DNA from: an uncultured Rickettsiales bacterium
Lineage (GTDB): Bacteria; Pseudomonadota; Alphaproteobacteria; Rs-D84
NCBI GenBank assembly: GCA_900550565.1
Contig: URSG01000005.1
Coordinates: forward strand, 1 to 52,122
Reading direction: 5' to 3'
DNA: 52,122 bases
Shown: positions 34,342-42,090 of the stretch, in pieces
Numbering within the stretch: position 1 is the stretch's first letter
Layout of the letters: each line of letters begins with the position of its first letter
Translations under genes and position numbers: made by a program
The notes under the pieces: model-generated
The model's input: only the letters and a program-made list of their open reading frames with translations
What the model was told of the DNA's origin: nothing
Databases searched by the model: none

Positions 34342-35166
34342 ATGAGGAAAAATATACTAGTTATGTTCGCAATATGTGCGTTGGTAATGCCTGCACACGC
34401 CGCATCAGTTATCGCGTCGGTCAATGGCACCCCAATCACAGACACAGATATTACTGCACGCGTAAAACTGATGGCACGCCAGGGTAAAACCCCAACTGAC
34501 AATCGTCGGGTTGCATTACAGGGCATAATTGATGACAACGTTAAAATCGCATACGCAAAAAACTTTAACGCCGTCCCCGAAGACAAGGTTGTTGACGCAG
34601 AATTAAAGAAAATGAACCTGGGGGAACTGTCTGCGTCAGAACGCGAAATGGCACGCAGTGCATTGCGCGCAGAAATCGCGTGGCAAATTATTGTCGGACG
34701 AACGATTGTCCCAACGGTTGATATTTCACGCGATGACATTGCGGCCGAACGCGCAAATATCGCACGCGAAACGGGCCTGCCGATTGAAATGACGATTGTG
34801 CGTCTGGTGGATATTCCGTCTGATGTTGCGGCAAAATTGACCAAGCCAAAATCTTGTGATGATGCAATGGCAATGGCACAAATGCTGGGTGGTGCGCCCC
34901 AGAAATTCACCGCATTGCAATATGAATTATCTGCGGATATTCGCGAACGCGTGGCAACATTGCCGAAAATGACCTGGTCGCCGGTGGCGGACAAATCTGT
35001 GCTGTTGGTATGTGACACTAAAAAGACCAAAGAATACGGTAAACTGGACAATATGATAAAGCAAAACGCCACATTTAAACAGGCGATGTTTATTGCGGAC
35101 CAACAACTGAAACAACTGCGCCGCAAAGCGGTAATTGTTATAAACGACGACAAATATAAATTATGA
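34342..35166 (+). CDS. SurA N-terminal-domain periplasmic chaperone-like protein
   Basis: 274 residues. Signal peptide ending AHA, then SVNGTPITDTDITARVKLMARQG and ALQGIIDDNVKIAYAKNF, the classic start of the SurA/peptidyl-prolyl isomerase group. The parvulin catalytic domain expected after this segment is not recognisable; instead there is a short region ending in a basic helix. The position directly after lptD is that of surA in many proteobacteria. It therefore seems to be a chaperone-only SurA relative. AAAGGGG lies before the ATG; the stop overlaps the rlmN start. Confidence 0.72.
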   Translation: MRKNILVMFAICALVMPAHAASVIASVNGTPITDTDITARVKLMARQGKTPTDNRRVALQGIIDDNVKIAYAKNFNAVPEDKVVDAELKKMNLGELSASEREMARSALRAEIAWQIIVGRTIVPTVDISRDDIAAERANIARETGLPIEMTIVRLVDIPSDVAAKLTKPKSCDDAMAMAQMLGGAPQKFTALQYELSADIRERVATLPKMTWSPVADKSVLLVCDTKKTKEYGKLDNMIKQNATFKQAMFIADQQLKQLRRKAVIVINDDKYKL

Positions 35167-36269
35167 AACCGATATTATTTAGTTTTACTGACGGTGAACT
35201 GGAAAAATTCATAACCGATATGGGCCAGCCACGATTTCGTGCAAAGCAAATTCGTGATTGGTTAAATCGTGGTGCGCCGGATTTCGCGTCTATGAAAAAC
35301 CTGCCTGAAACATTGCGCCGGGATTTAGACGCCGCCGCGCAAACGTTGCCGGTGCGAATTGTCAAGAAACTGGAATCATCTGATGGCGAAACAACCAAGT
35401 TTTTGCTGGAATTAAACGATTGCGAACAAATAGAATGCGTTCTGATGCGCACCACATACGGAAACAGCGTCTGTGTCAGTTCCCAGGCCGGATGCGCCAT
35501 GGGCTGTAAATTCTGTGCCAGCACACTGTTGGGCCTGAAACGTAATTTAACCGCAGACGAAATATTTTCGCAAATCTTGGTTGCCCAGTGGGAACTGCGC
35601 CGTGACCACGACGTGTCGCGCGAACGCCCAATTCGCGCAAATGGTGACGCAAACAACGGCGACGTGTCGCACATCGTTGTTATGGGAACGGGCGAACCAC
35701 TGCAAAACACCCAGAATGTTATCGGATTTATTGAACGCGCAAATCGCGATATGGGTATCGGCTGGCGTCGGATTACCGTTTCTACGTGCGGAATTGTGCC
35801 GGGAATACGCGAATTGATTGCGTGGGGACGGCCAATCAACCTGGCAATATCACTGCACGCGCCAACCGACGAATTACGTGGGCAAATTATGCCGATAAAC
35901 AACAAATATAAATTGGACGCGGTGTTGACCGCCGCAGACGAATTTACCGCACTGCACAACCGCCAACTGATGATAGAATACATTTTATTGGCGAAAAAGA
36001 ACGCCAACGGCGACACAGAATTATTTAACTGCACACCTGAATACGCCGAATTGTTATCTGAACTGTTGCGTGGCAAGAACTGTATGGTGAATTTAATACC
36101 GTGGAACGCGGTTGACGAACGTGATTTCGCATCGCCATCTGGCAACGCCGTCCACCGTTTCCAGGATATTTTGATTAAAAACGGAATTCACGCGCGTATT
36201 CGCCGTGAACGGGGCAGCGATATTGGCTCGGCCTGTGGTCAATTACGGTTAAATAACGCCGGCAAATAA
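35163..36269 (+). CDS. rlmN: 23S rRNA / tRNA C2-adenine methyltransferase RlmN
   Basis: 368 residues. Radical-SAM enzyme that methylates C2 of A2503 in 23S rRNA and A37 of some tRNAs. The iron-sulfur motif is CxxxCxxC (C111, C115, C118) within GCAMGCKFCAS; MGTGEPL and the substrate-cysteine region near the C-terminus (RRERGSDIGSACGQL) are conserved. The insert HDVSRERPIRANGDANNGDVSH is slightly longer than usual. It overlaps the end of the SurA-like gene by 4 bases and closes the lptF-lptD-surA-like-rlmN unit. Confidence 0.94.
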   Translation: MKPILFSFTDGELEKFITDMGQPRFRAKQIRDWLNRGAPDFASMKNLPETLRRDLDAAAQTLPVRIVKKLESSDGETTKFLLELNDCEQIECVLMRTTYGNSVCVSSQAGCAMGCKFCASTLLGLKRNLTADEIFSQILVAQWELRRDHDVSRERPIRANGDANNGDVSHIVVMGTGEPLQNTQNVIGFIERANRDMGIGWRRITVSTCGIVPGIRELIAWGRPINLAISLHAPTDELRGQIMPINNKYKLDAVLTAADEFTALHNRQLMIEYILLAKKNANGDTELFNCTPEYAELLSELLRGKNCMVNLIPWNAVDERDFASPSGNAVHRFQDILIKNGIHARIRRERGSDIGSACGQLRLNNAGK

Positions 36270-36273
36270 AAAA

Positions 36274-36297
36274 ACGGGGCATTTGCCCCGTCTTTTA
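36274..36297. terminator. Bidirectional terminator after rlmN
   Basis: Stem ACGGGGC (36274-36280) / GCCCCGT (36285-36291), loop ATTT, between rlmN and the facing OmpA-type gene. Confidence 0.8.
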
Positions 36298-36942
36298 TTT
36301 ATTTGGAATAATTTTGATTTCAACACGTCTGTTTTGCTGACGGCCGATGGCATCTGCGTTTGAGGCAATCGGATTTGATGGCCCCATACCCAAGATTTCA
36401 AAGCGTGATGCCTTGACGCCCTGGCCCTGCAAATATGCGGCAACCGCGTTTGCGCGATTACGCGACAGAATCTGGTTGTATTCCGCACTGCCCGTGCTGT
36501 CGGTAAAGCCAGAAACCATAACAGTTGAATTGCTGTATTTATTCAAAACCTTGGCCACTGAATTCAATGTCGCATAGAATCCCGCATTGATGTCCGCAGA
36601 ATCGGTCTTGAACGTGATGTTGCCTGGCATTACCAAGCGAATGCTGTCGTTGTCGCGGACGACGCTGACACCAGTTGACGCCAATTCTTGGCGCAGTTCT
36701 GCCTCTTGCACGTCCAGATAATATCCAACGCCACCACCCACGGCCGCGCCAGCCAGACCGCCAACCAATGCGCCCTTGCCGCGATTACCAGACACCAACG
36801 CGCCGGTCGCCGCACCCGTTGCCGCACCGATTGCAGTTCCCCATACGGCCTTGGACGTTTGCGATTCACCGGTGTATGGATTGGTGGTTGCACAGCCCGA
36901 CAAAACGGTTGCCAGCGCCACCAGAATAGCATATTTTTTCAT
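36295..36942 (-). CDS. OmpA-type lipoprotein with glycine zipper
   Basis: 215 residues. Lipoprotein signal LSGC (Cys17), a glycine-zipper segment (about 35-75, GTAIGAATGAATGALVSGN and GALVGGLAGAAVGGGVGYY), then a complete OmpA peptidoglycan-binding domain (ITFKTDSADINAG, GFTDSTGSAEYNQILSRNRANAVAAYL, NRRVEIKI). Proteins of this build (YiaD-like) fasten the outer membrane to peptidoglycan. ATG 36942 follows AAAGGAG. An extended -10 (TGC-TACAAT) lies about 30 bases further upstream. Confidence 0.87.
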   Translation of the reverse strand: MKKYAILVALATVLSGCATTNPYTGESQTSKAVWGTAIGAATGAATGALVSGNRGKGALVGGLAGAAVGGGVGYYLDVQEAELRQELASTGVSVVRDNDSIRLVMPGNITFKTDSADINAGFYATLNSVAKVLNKYSNSTVMVSGFTDSTGSAEYNQILSRNRANAVAAYLQGQGVKASRFEILGMGPSNPIASNADAIGRQQNRRVEIKIIPNK

Positions 36943-37015
36943 TGTGGTTTTCTCCTTTGCTTGTTTCTGGGGATATTGTAGCACAAAAAATCATACGCGC
37001 AAGGGGGATAAAAAG

Positions 37016-37055
37016 AGATAATAGAGCATAGATAATAGAGAATAGATAATAGATG
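37016..37055. repeat. Short 14-bp tandem repeat
   Basis: AGATAATAGAGCAT, AGATAATAGAGAAT and a partial AGATAATAGAT follow one another at 37016, 37030 and 37044. It looks like replication slippage in a non-coding spacer. The stretch 36943-37295 contains no protein gene. Confidence 0.7.
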
Positions 37056-37080
37056 CGGGGTTTTCGTCCCGAAATATATA

Positions 37081-37283
37081 CACAGAGATAAAATAAAAAC
37101 CACCGCGTGGGTGGTTAAAATCAGCCGTTCGGGATTGGTGCGCATACGCGCACCGACCTGGTGCAATCGCCGTTCGGCGACCGGCGTTATTCCGCCTTTG
37201 CACTGCGGTTCAAACCCCCGTCACGGGGGTTTGAGTTCCAGAATACACACAGAAATAAAATAAAAACCACCGCGCGGGTGGTT
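37081..37283. repeat. 36-bp direct repeats flanking a structured core
   Basis: Copy 1 (37081-37116) and copy 2 (37248-37283) are identical but for two bases and each ends in a hairpin AACCACC...GGTGGTT preceded by ATAAAATAAAA. On the minus strand both behave as intrinsic terminators downstream of tRNA-Val. Between them lies the hairpin-rich segment described separately. Confidence 0.75.
37119..37236 (-). ncRNA. Candidate structured RNA or palindromic element
   Basis: Several hairpins are packed in about 120 bases: GGTGCG/CGCACC (37137-37142, 37149-37154); a three-way junction closed by GTGCAA (37161-37166) with TTGCAC (37198-37203) and containing CGCC/GGCG (37168-37171, 37176-37179) and GGCG/CGCC (37183-37186, 37193-37196); and an 11-bp stem TCAAACCCCCG/CGGGGGTTTGA (37210-37234). 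On the minus strand it would end at the terminator in 37090-37116. The strand is a guess, since the structure is symmetrical. It could equally be a dispersed palindromic repeat or a decayed tRNA region. Confidence 0.4.
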
Positions 37284-37290
37284 TTTATTT
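37262..37290. terminator. Terminator directly after tRNA-Val
   Basis: Perfect stem AAAAACCACC (37262-37271) / GGTGGTTTTT (37277-37286), loop GCGCG, nine bases beyond the tRNA 3' end on the minus strand; works in both directions. Confidence 0.8.
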
Positions 37291-37295
37291 TATCT

Positions 37296-37372
37296 TGGTG
37301 GATGTTGAGGGACTCAAACCCCCGACCCTCTCGGTGTAAACGAGATGCTCTAATCAACTGAGCTAAACATCC
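37296..37372 (-). tRNA. tRNA-Val (anticodon UAC), CCA encoded
   Basis: A 77-base cloverleaf: acceptor stem GGATGTT (37372-37366) pairs with AACATCC, D-arm contains TAGCTCAGTTGATTAGAGC, anticodon stem TCTCG/CGAGA with loop TTTACAC reading UAC (Val), and T-arm GGGGGTTTGAGTCCC. A discriminator A and the CCA end (37298-37296) are encoded. It contains one of the only two AGCT sites I found in the window. It lies downstream of ybaB on the same strand. Confidence 0.95.
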
Positions 37373-37423
37373 AAAGCCGGCAAATCATAATTGATTTTTT
37401 GCCGTTTGTCCAGTTTTTATTTT

Positions 37424-37720
37424 TTACGGCATTGGGACGCCGGCGGTTGCCGCGCCCATAACATCGTCAATCAATGCGTCTGCCTTGGCCTTGGCGTCGT
37501 TATATGCCGCCGAAACCAACGCCGCGACCGCGTCTGCGCCGCGCGCCAATACGTCTGGGCGAATTGTTATTTCAACCAAATCATATTTGCCAGACATCGT
37601 GATTACGCACGCACCGTCATCTGCGATGCCTGCAACGTGCATTGAAGCCAATTTTTCCTGGGCTGCGGACACCTTGTTCTGTAATTCGGCGGCCTGGGCC
37701 ATTAAACTTTCCATATCCAT
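37424..37720 (-). CDS. ybaB: YbaB/EbfC-family nucleoid-associated protein
   Basis: 98 residues. Small dimeric DNA-binding protein; the N-terminal helix MESLMAQAAELQNKVSAAQEKL and the sheet ACVITMSGKYDLVEITIRPDVL are typical. The ATG at 37720 is selected because GGGGGA stands 8 bases before it, although the frame is open to a GTG five codons upstream. In most bacteria the gene is beside dnaX and recR; here it follows pnp after a hairpin. Confidence 0.85.
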   Translation of the reverse strand: MDMESLMAQAAELQNKVSAAQEKLASMHVAGIADDGACVITMSGKYDLVEITIRPDVLARGADAVAALVSAAYNDAKAKADALIDDVMGAATAGVPMP

Positions 37721-37744
37721 AGAAATATCCCCCACTTAATAAAA

Positions 37745-37768
37745 TATGCGCCCCAGACGGGGCGCATA
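37745..37768. terminator. Hairpin between pnp and ybaB
   Basis: A 10-bp perfect stem TATGCGCCCC (37745-37754) / GGGGCGCATA (37759-37768), loop AGAC, sits between the pnp stop (37782) and ybaB. On the minus strand it is followed by ATTTTATT, a weak terminator that may let some transcription pass into ybaB. Confidence 0.6.
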
Positions 37769-37781
37769 ACCCATTTTTACA

Positions 37782-39950
37782 TTAGTCTGCGATTTCGCGA
37801 CCTGTTTTCTGGTCAATGCCGACCATAGACATACGTGTTTTGCCACGTTTGTCGGCCCCCAGATAACGGACGTAAACCTTGTCACCTTCGTGAATCTTGG
37901 TATCTTCAATCTTGGCAATGCGTTCGCCCGTGATTTCAGAAATATGAACCATTGATTCAAATCCGTTCAAGATTTTCACAAACAGACCAAAATCTTTGAT
38001 TCCAGATACGACGCCCTGGTAAATCATACCGACTTCTGGTTCTGCGACAATGTCCTTGATACGGGCGATTGCGTTGTCTGCGTCGTCCTTGGACGTTGCC
38101 ATAATTTTAATCGTTCCATCATCGGCCAAATCAATTTGGGTGTTCGTTTCACGGGTCAATGCCTGGATAACACTGCCACCCTTGCCGATAACATCACGAA
38201 CCTTGTCCGGGTTGATTTTCATAGTGTATGCCTGGGGCGCATATTCAGACACGTGATTACGCGGTGCCTTGATTGCCTTTTCAATTTTGCCCAAGATGTG
38301 CATACGACCGTCTTTTGCCTGGGCCAATGCGCGTTCCATAATTTCAAATGTGATAGATGTGATTTTAATATCCATCTGCAACGCAGTGATACCCTGGTCA
38401 GTTCCTGTCACCTTGAAATCCATATCGCCCAAGTGGTCTTCGTCACCCAAAATATCGGTCAAGATTGCGTAATCATCGCCCTCTTTAATCAGACCCATTG
38501 CGATACCTGCGACCGGACGGGTCAATGGCACGCCACCGTCCATCATTGCCAATGTTGCGCCACACGTTGTCGCCATTGACGATGAACCGTTGGATTCCAA
38601 AATATCCGACACAACACGGATAACATAGTCAAATTTTTCACGGCTTGGCACCATTGGGTGCAACGCACGCCACGCCAAATTACCGTGACCTAATTCACGA
38701 CGACCTGGGGATTTCAGACCCTTGGCCTCGCCCACGGAATAGCCCGGAAAATTATAGTTCAGGATAAAATCGCGTTCTTCGGCACCGTCCAATGATTCCA
38801 ATGGCAATGCATCTTTGCCACCGCCCAATGTCAATGATACCAACGCCTGGGTTTCGCCACGTGTGAACAGGGCCGAACCGTGTGCGCGTGGCAATACGCC
38901 CAATTCAATTTCAATCGGACGCACGGTTTTTGTATCACGACCATCAATACGTGGTTTGCCGGCCAAGATATTACCGCGCATAATACGTGCTGTAATATTT
39001 TCAACAATTTCATCGGCAAACGATTCCAGCGTAGATGTCGCAGTTGTTGTTTCTGGGAACAATTCTGGAATACGTGCCTTGGCCGCGGCGTGAACATTTG
39101 CCAATGCGTCCAAACGAACCAATTTTTCCTTTATCTGCAATGCATTTTCAATGTCGCCGGCAAAGCGTTCAAAATCAGATTCCATTGCAACATATTCAGC
39201 CGATTTTTCCGGTGTTGCCCAACGTGGCTTGCCACATTTTTCAGCCAATTCGTTGATTGCCTGAATTACAACCTGTTGCGCATCAAAACCAAATTTAACC
39301 GCGCCCAGTGTTGTTTTTTCGTCCAGTTCGCCGATTTCAGATTCAACCATCAACACGCCGTCTTTGGTTGCAGCAACGACCAAGTCCATTTCAGAATCTT
39401 CGGTCACTTTTTTTGACGGGTTCAAGATATATTTGCCGTCCATATAACCAACACGCGCCGCACCAATCGGGCCTGCGAACGGAACGCCAGACAATGCCAA
39501 CGCCGCAGATGACGCAATCATCGCCAAAATATCCGGCTGGTTCTTTTTATCGTATGAAAATGTCTGTGCGATAATCTGGACCTTGTTCTTGAACGTTTCA
39601 GGAAACAGTGGGCGAATCGGGCGGTCAATCAAGCGCGCCGTCAGTGTTTCAGCGGTTGATGCCTTGCCTTCGCGGCGGTCACGCGACCCCGGAATACGAC
39701 CAGCCGATGCAAACTTTTCCTGGTAATCAACGGTAAGCGGAAAGAAATCCTGACCTTCTACTGCGGTCTTTTCTGCGCAAACAGTTGCCAAAACCATTGT
39801 GCCACCCATTGTCGCCAATACTGCACCGTTGGCCTGTTTCGCCATACGACCTGTTTCCAGACGCAATGTTTCATCACCGTATGGAACCTCTACCACAACA
39901 GGATTGTTCAAATGCGTTTTTTCACCTTTGTCAAATAAACCAAACAACAT
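37782..39950 (-). CDS. pnp: Polyribonucleotide nucleotidyltransferase (PNPase)
   Basis: 722 residues. Phosphorolytic 3'-5' exoribonuclease of RNA decay. Two RNase PH-like domains (first about 10-220, second about 330-550 with FTRGETQALVSLTLG) are separated by a helical domain; the KH domain (MKINPDKVRDVIGKGGSVIQ) and S1 domain (GMIYQGVVSGIKDFGLFVKI) follow. Length is standard. TGGAG precedes the ATG. It has its own promoter and a leader of about 100 bases, where autoregulation is known to act in enterobacteria. Confidence 0.96.
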   Translation of the reverse strand: MLFGLFDKGEKTHLNNPVVVEVPYGDETLRLETGRMAKQANGAVLATMGGTMVLATVCAEKTAVEGQDFFPLTVDYQEKFASAGRIPGSRDRREGKASTAETLTARLIDRPIRPLFPETFKNKVQIIAQTFSYDKKNQPDILAMIASSAALALSGVPFAGPIGAARVGYMDGKYILNPSKKVTEDSEMDLVVAATKDGVLMVESEIGELDEKTTLGAVKFGFDAQQVVIQAINELAEKCGKPRWATPEKSAEYVAMESDFERFAGDIENALQIKEKLVRLDALANVHAAAKARIPELFPETTTATSTLESFADEIVENITARIMRGNILAGKPRIDGRDTKTVRPIEIELGVLPRAHGSALFTRGETQALVSLTLGGGKDALPLESLDGAEERDFILNYNFPGYSVGEAKGLKSPGRRELGHGNLAWRALHPMVPSREKFDYVIRVVSDILESNGSSSMATTCGATLAMMDGGVPLTRPVAGIAMGLIKEGDDYAILTDILGDEDHLGDMDFKVTGTDQGITALQMDIKITSITFEIMERALAQAKDGRMHILGKIEKAIKAPRNHVSEYAPQAYTMKINPDKVRDVIGKGGSVIQALTRETNTQIDLADDGTIKIMATSKDDADNAIARIKDIVAEPEVGMIYQGVVSGIKDFGLFVKILNGFESMVHISEITGERIAKIEDTKIHEGDKVYVRYLGADKRGKTRMSMVGIDQKTGREIAD

Positions 39951-40056
39951 TATTTTTTCTCCATTTTATGTTTTTGTTAGATGCGAAGAAAAATTATTCG
40001 TTTTTGCACTCTGGTAAAAGTACAAAAATGAACAATTTCCCCGTTCGCACCGATTG

Positions 40057-40084
40057 ATTATAAATGATATTTGCGTTGATGCAA
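40057..40084 (-). promoter_or_regulatory. pnp promoter
   Basis: Minus-strand TTGCAT (40084-40079), 16-base spacer, TATAAT (40062-40057). The leader to the ATG at 39950 contains an inverted repeat (TTTTTGTAC ... GTGCAAAAA) that could be a PNPase or RNase III control hairpin. Confidence 0.65.
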
Positions 40085-40090
40085 ATGTTT

Positions 40091-40837
40091 TCATTTACCT
40101 TTTTTGACCTGCCCTGTTGCGTACAGGTGACCATATTCCAAAACTGTCCGCATCATAACATCGCCAAATCCGCGCTTTGACATAAAGCGATACGCCGCCA
40201 TTATGTCGTTCGTCCAATCACAAAATCCGGCCGTTTCCCAGTCAATAAACGCGGCAATGTCGCCTGTTTCTGGATTCACAATAAAATTACCACCAATATC
40301 CCCATGATACCAGCCATACATAAACCCAGGCTTTGCCCCACGGGGCTTTAACGATTTTAATTTTACCGGGTCAGACATACCAATCTGGTAAATAAATGCC
40401 GCCAACTGTGATGCGATTTTATCTGCGTGACGCCGAACATCGCGCGCACGCATAGTTGCCAACGTTTGCCCCGTGATAAATTCATACTTTAATACGTCCA
40501 TACCACGAAATTGCAACAATTCCATTTTCGGCAACCGCACCGGCGACACATTGCGAAACGCGTCTGCGAACATTTTTTCCCGGCGCGGGCTGTCTGCGCG
40601 CGCGTCAACCAGTGGGAATTTATACGCAACCGTATTATTCAAAACAACGATAATCTTTTTCATACCGTTGTGTCCCTGGTATGTGCGAACAGTCGGCCGC
40701 ACCAGACCAGCGTCGCGCACCGCGAAATCAACATACGATTTAATATCAAACTGGGCGCGCACCCGAACGCGATGTCGCACAGATTTACTGGGGATAAAAC
40801 CACACGCCAAATTGACCAGGAATTTTTTCACAGACAT
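40091..40837 (-). CDS. APH/choline-kinase-like small-molecule kinase, probably LPS-related
   Basis: 248 residues. The active-site loop WYHGDIGGNFIVN (near residue 178) and the metal-binding IDWE about 20 residues later are the HGDxxxxN and DWE motifs of the aminoglycoside phosphotransferase fold. The N-terminus KKFLVNLACGFIPSKSVRHRVR resembles the basic FIPSK-type motif common at the start of enzymes that decorate lipopolysaccharide and capsule. Together they suggest phosphorylation of a sugar or lipid headgroup, but the substrate is unknown. ATG 40837 follows GGTGG; another ATG lies four codons upstream. The gene sits, unusually, between rpsO and pnp. Confidence 0.65.
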   Translation of the reverse strand: MSVKKFLVNLACGFIPSKSVRHRVRVRAQFDIKSYVDFAVRDAGLVRPTVRTYQGHNGMKKIIVVLNNTVAYKFPLVDARADSPRREKMFADAFRNVSPVRLPKMELLQFRGMDVLKYEFITGQTLATMRARDVRRHADKIASQLAAFIYQIGMSDPVKLKSLKPRGAKPGFMYGWYHGDIGGNFIVNPETGDIAAFIDWETAGFCDWTNDIMAAYRFMSKRGFGDVMMRTVLEYGHLYATGQVKKGK

Positions 40838-40899
40838 AAAATCCACCATATATTTTTGTTTTACATATATTCCTATGAATACGACAAAAAAGCAATAAA

Positions 40900-40922
40900 A
40901 AAACCGGGCAACGCCCGGATTT
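40900..40922. terminator. rpsO terminator
   Basis: Stem CCGGGC (40904-40909) / GCCCGG (40913-40918), loop AAC; on the minus strand it is followed by seven T. It closes the truB-rpsO transcript. Confidence 0.8.
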
Positions 40923-40923
40923 A

Positions 40924-41196
40924 TTATTTACGCAGACCCAATTTTTTAATCAGTTCTTCGTATTCAGAAACGCTGTTCTTTTTGATATACGCCAACAGTT
41001 TCTTGCGACGGTTCACCATCAACAACAGACCACGTTTTGAATGTTGATCCTTGTGATTAGCCTTCATGTGTTCGGTCAAATTGCGAATACGTTCTGTCAA
41101 GACAGCAACCTGGGACGCAGCCGAGCCACCGTTATCTTTTTCTGTTGTTTTAAATGCGTTTATCAGTTCAGACTTTTTTTCTTTTGTAATGGACAT
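40924..41196 (-). CDS. rpsO: 30S ribosomal protein S15
   Basis: 90 residues, the expected size. Conserved elements include GSAASQVAVLTERIRNLTEHMKANHKDQHSKRGLL and the C-terminal KKLGLRK. S15 binds 16S rRNA at a three-way junction early in 30S assembly. AAAGGA lies before the ATG. It follows truB by 18 bases. Confidence 0.97.
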   Translation of the reverse strand: MSITKEKKSELINAFKTTEKDNGGSAASQVAVLTERIRNLTEHMKANHKDQHSKRGLLLMVNRRKKLLAYIKKNSVSEYEELIKKLGLRK

Positions 41197-41214
41197 TACA
41201 TTTTCCTTTGTTAT

Positions 41215-42090
41215 TTAAATTGTTCGTTTTGGGCGCAGTTCACCGTCCACAACCGTTCCAATTCCAATGAACACATCACCAGAATACACACGGCGCAGAC
41301 CATCGTCCCCACCCGTTTGGATAAACCCACCATTGCGATACCGCGTGGCCGATTCATCGCCCAGATTCAGAACCGGAATGTCCCCCAGTCCAAAATCCAC
41401 TGGATTCAGATATTTTCTGAAATCGCCCCCATTATTGACCAGATTTTCCAGAAAATCAAGTTTTACAGTGTTTTTTAATGTGAACACGCCTGATTGCGTG
41501 CGACGTATCATTGTGACCGTGGCAATGGCCCCGACGGCCGCGGCAATATCGCGCGCCAATGCACGAACGTATGTTCCACGACTGCACCGCAGGCGAAATT
41601 GTAATTCTTGGTCTGTCTGGCCAATGAATTCCAGCGCATATATTTCAACACTGCGCGCAGCAGGCGTGACGTTTTGACCACTGCGCGCCAATTCGTATGC
41701 ACGCCGCCCAGACACGTGTACCGCACTGAACGCCGGCGGTATTTGCGAAATTTTTCCAACAAATGTCGGCAACACAGCCAAGACCGCCCCCAATTCCGGG
41801 ACAAAGCCATCTTGTCGCACAATGCGCCCGGTGATATCCAACGTGTCTGTCTCAAAACCAAACACCATTGAAAACAAATATTCTTTGACCGCAGGATTTA
41901 CATCTTCTATGAACGGTATCATTTTCGTTGCAGAACCAATCGCAATCGGCAATACCCCAGTTGCCATCGGGTCCAGTGTGCCGATATGTCCAACCGTGCG
42001 CGCACCAAACAATCGCGCCACACGCGCGCCAGCCGTACGGCTGAACAGTCCGGACGCTTTATCTAAAAATACCCACCCGGAATCAGTCAC
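41215..42090 (-). CDS. truB: tRNA pseudouridine-55 synthase
   Basis: 291 residues. Makes the pseudouridine of the tRNA T-loop. The motif GHIGTLDPMATGVLPI (catalytic Asp40) and the later RGTYVRALARDI are diagnostic; a C-terminal PUA-like tail is present. The frame extends upstream to an ATG at 42126, but the conserved SGWVFLDKASG begins right after the GTG at 42090, which has AAGGA 8 bases before it and overlaps the preceding stop by 8 bases; that start is preferred. rbfA, the usual upstream neighbour, is replaced by an unknown gene. Confidence 0.92.
   Translation of the reverse strand: MTDSGWVFLDKASGLFSRTAGARVARLFGARTVGHIGTLDPMATGVLPIAIGSATKMIPFIEDVNPAVKEYLFSMVFGFETDTLDITGRIVRQDGFVPELGAVLAVLPTFVGKISQIPPAFSAVHVSGRRAYELARSGQNVTPAARSVEIYALEFIGQTDQELQFRLRCSRGTYVRALARDIAAAVGAIATVTMIRRTQSGVFTLKNTVKLDFLENLVNNGGDFRKYLNPVDFGLGDIPVLNLGDESATRYRNGGFIQTGGDDGLRRVYSGDVFIGIGTVVDGELRPKRTI

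Noticed and set aside
34038..35153. Long open minus-strand frame (371 codons) opposite lptD's end and the SurA-like gene
   Set aside because: It lies antisense to genes with clear signal peptides and domain motifs, has unnatural Ser/Ile/Arg-rich composition and no recognisable domain or ribosome binding site.
35138..36145. Open minus-strand frame opposite rlmN
   Set aside because: RlmN is unambiguous on the plus strand with its CxxxCxxC motif; the antisense frame has no domain.
37016..37055. CRISPR-like repeat
   Set aside because: The 14-base units are directly adjacent with no spacers and there are no cas genes; it is a simple tandem repeat.
37205..37245. Second tRNA gene (T-arm-like GGGGGTTTGAGTTCC)
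   Set aside because: No matching acceptor, D or anticodon stems can be folded around it; it fits a hairpin better.
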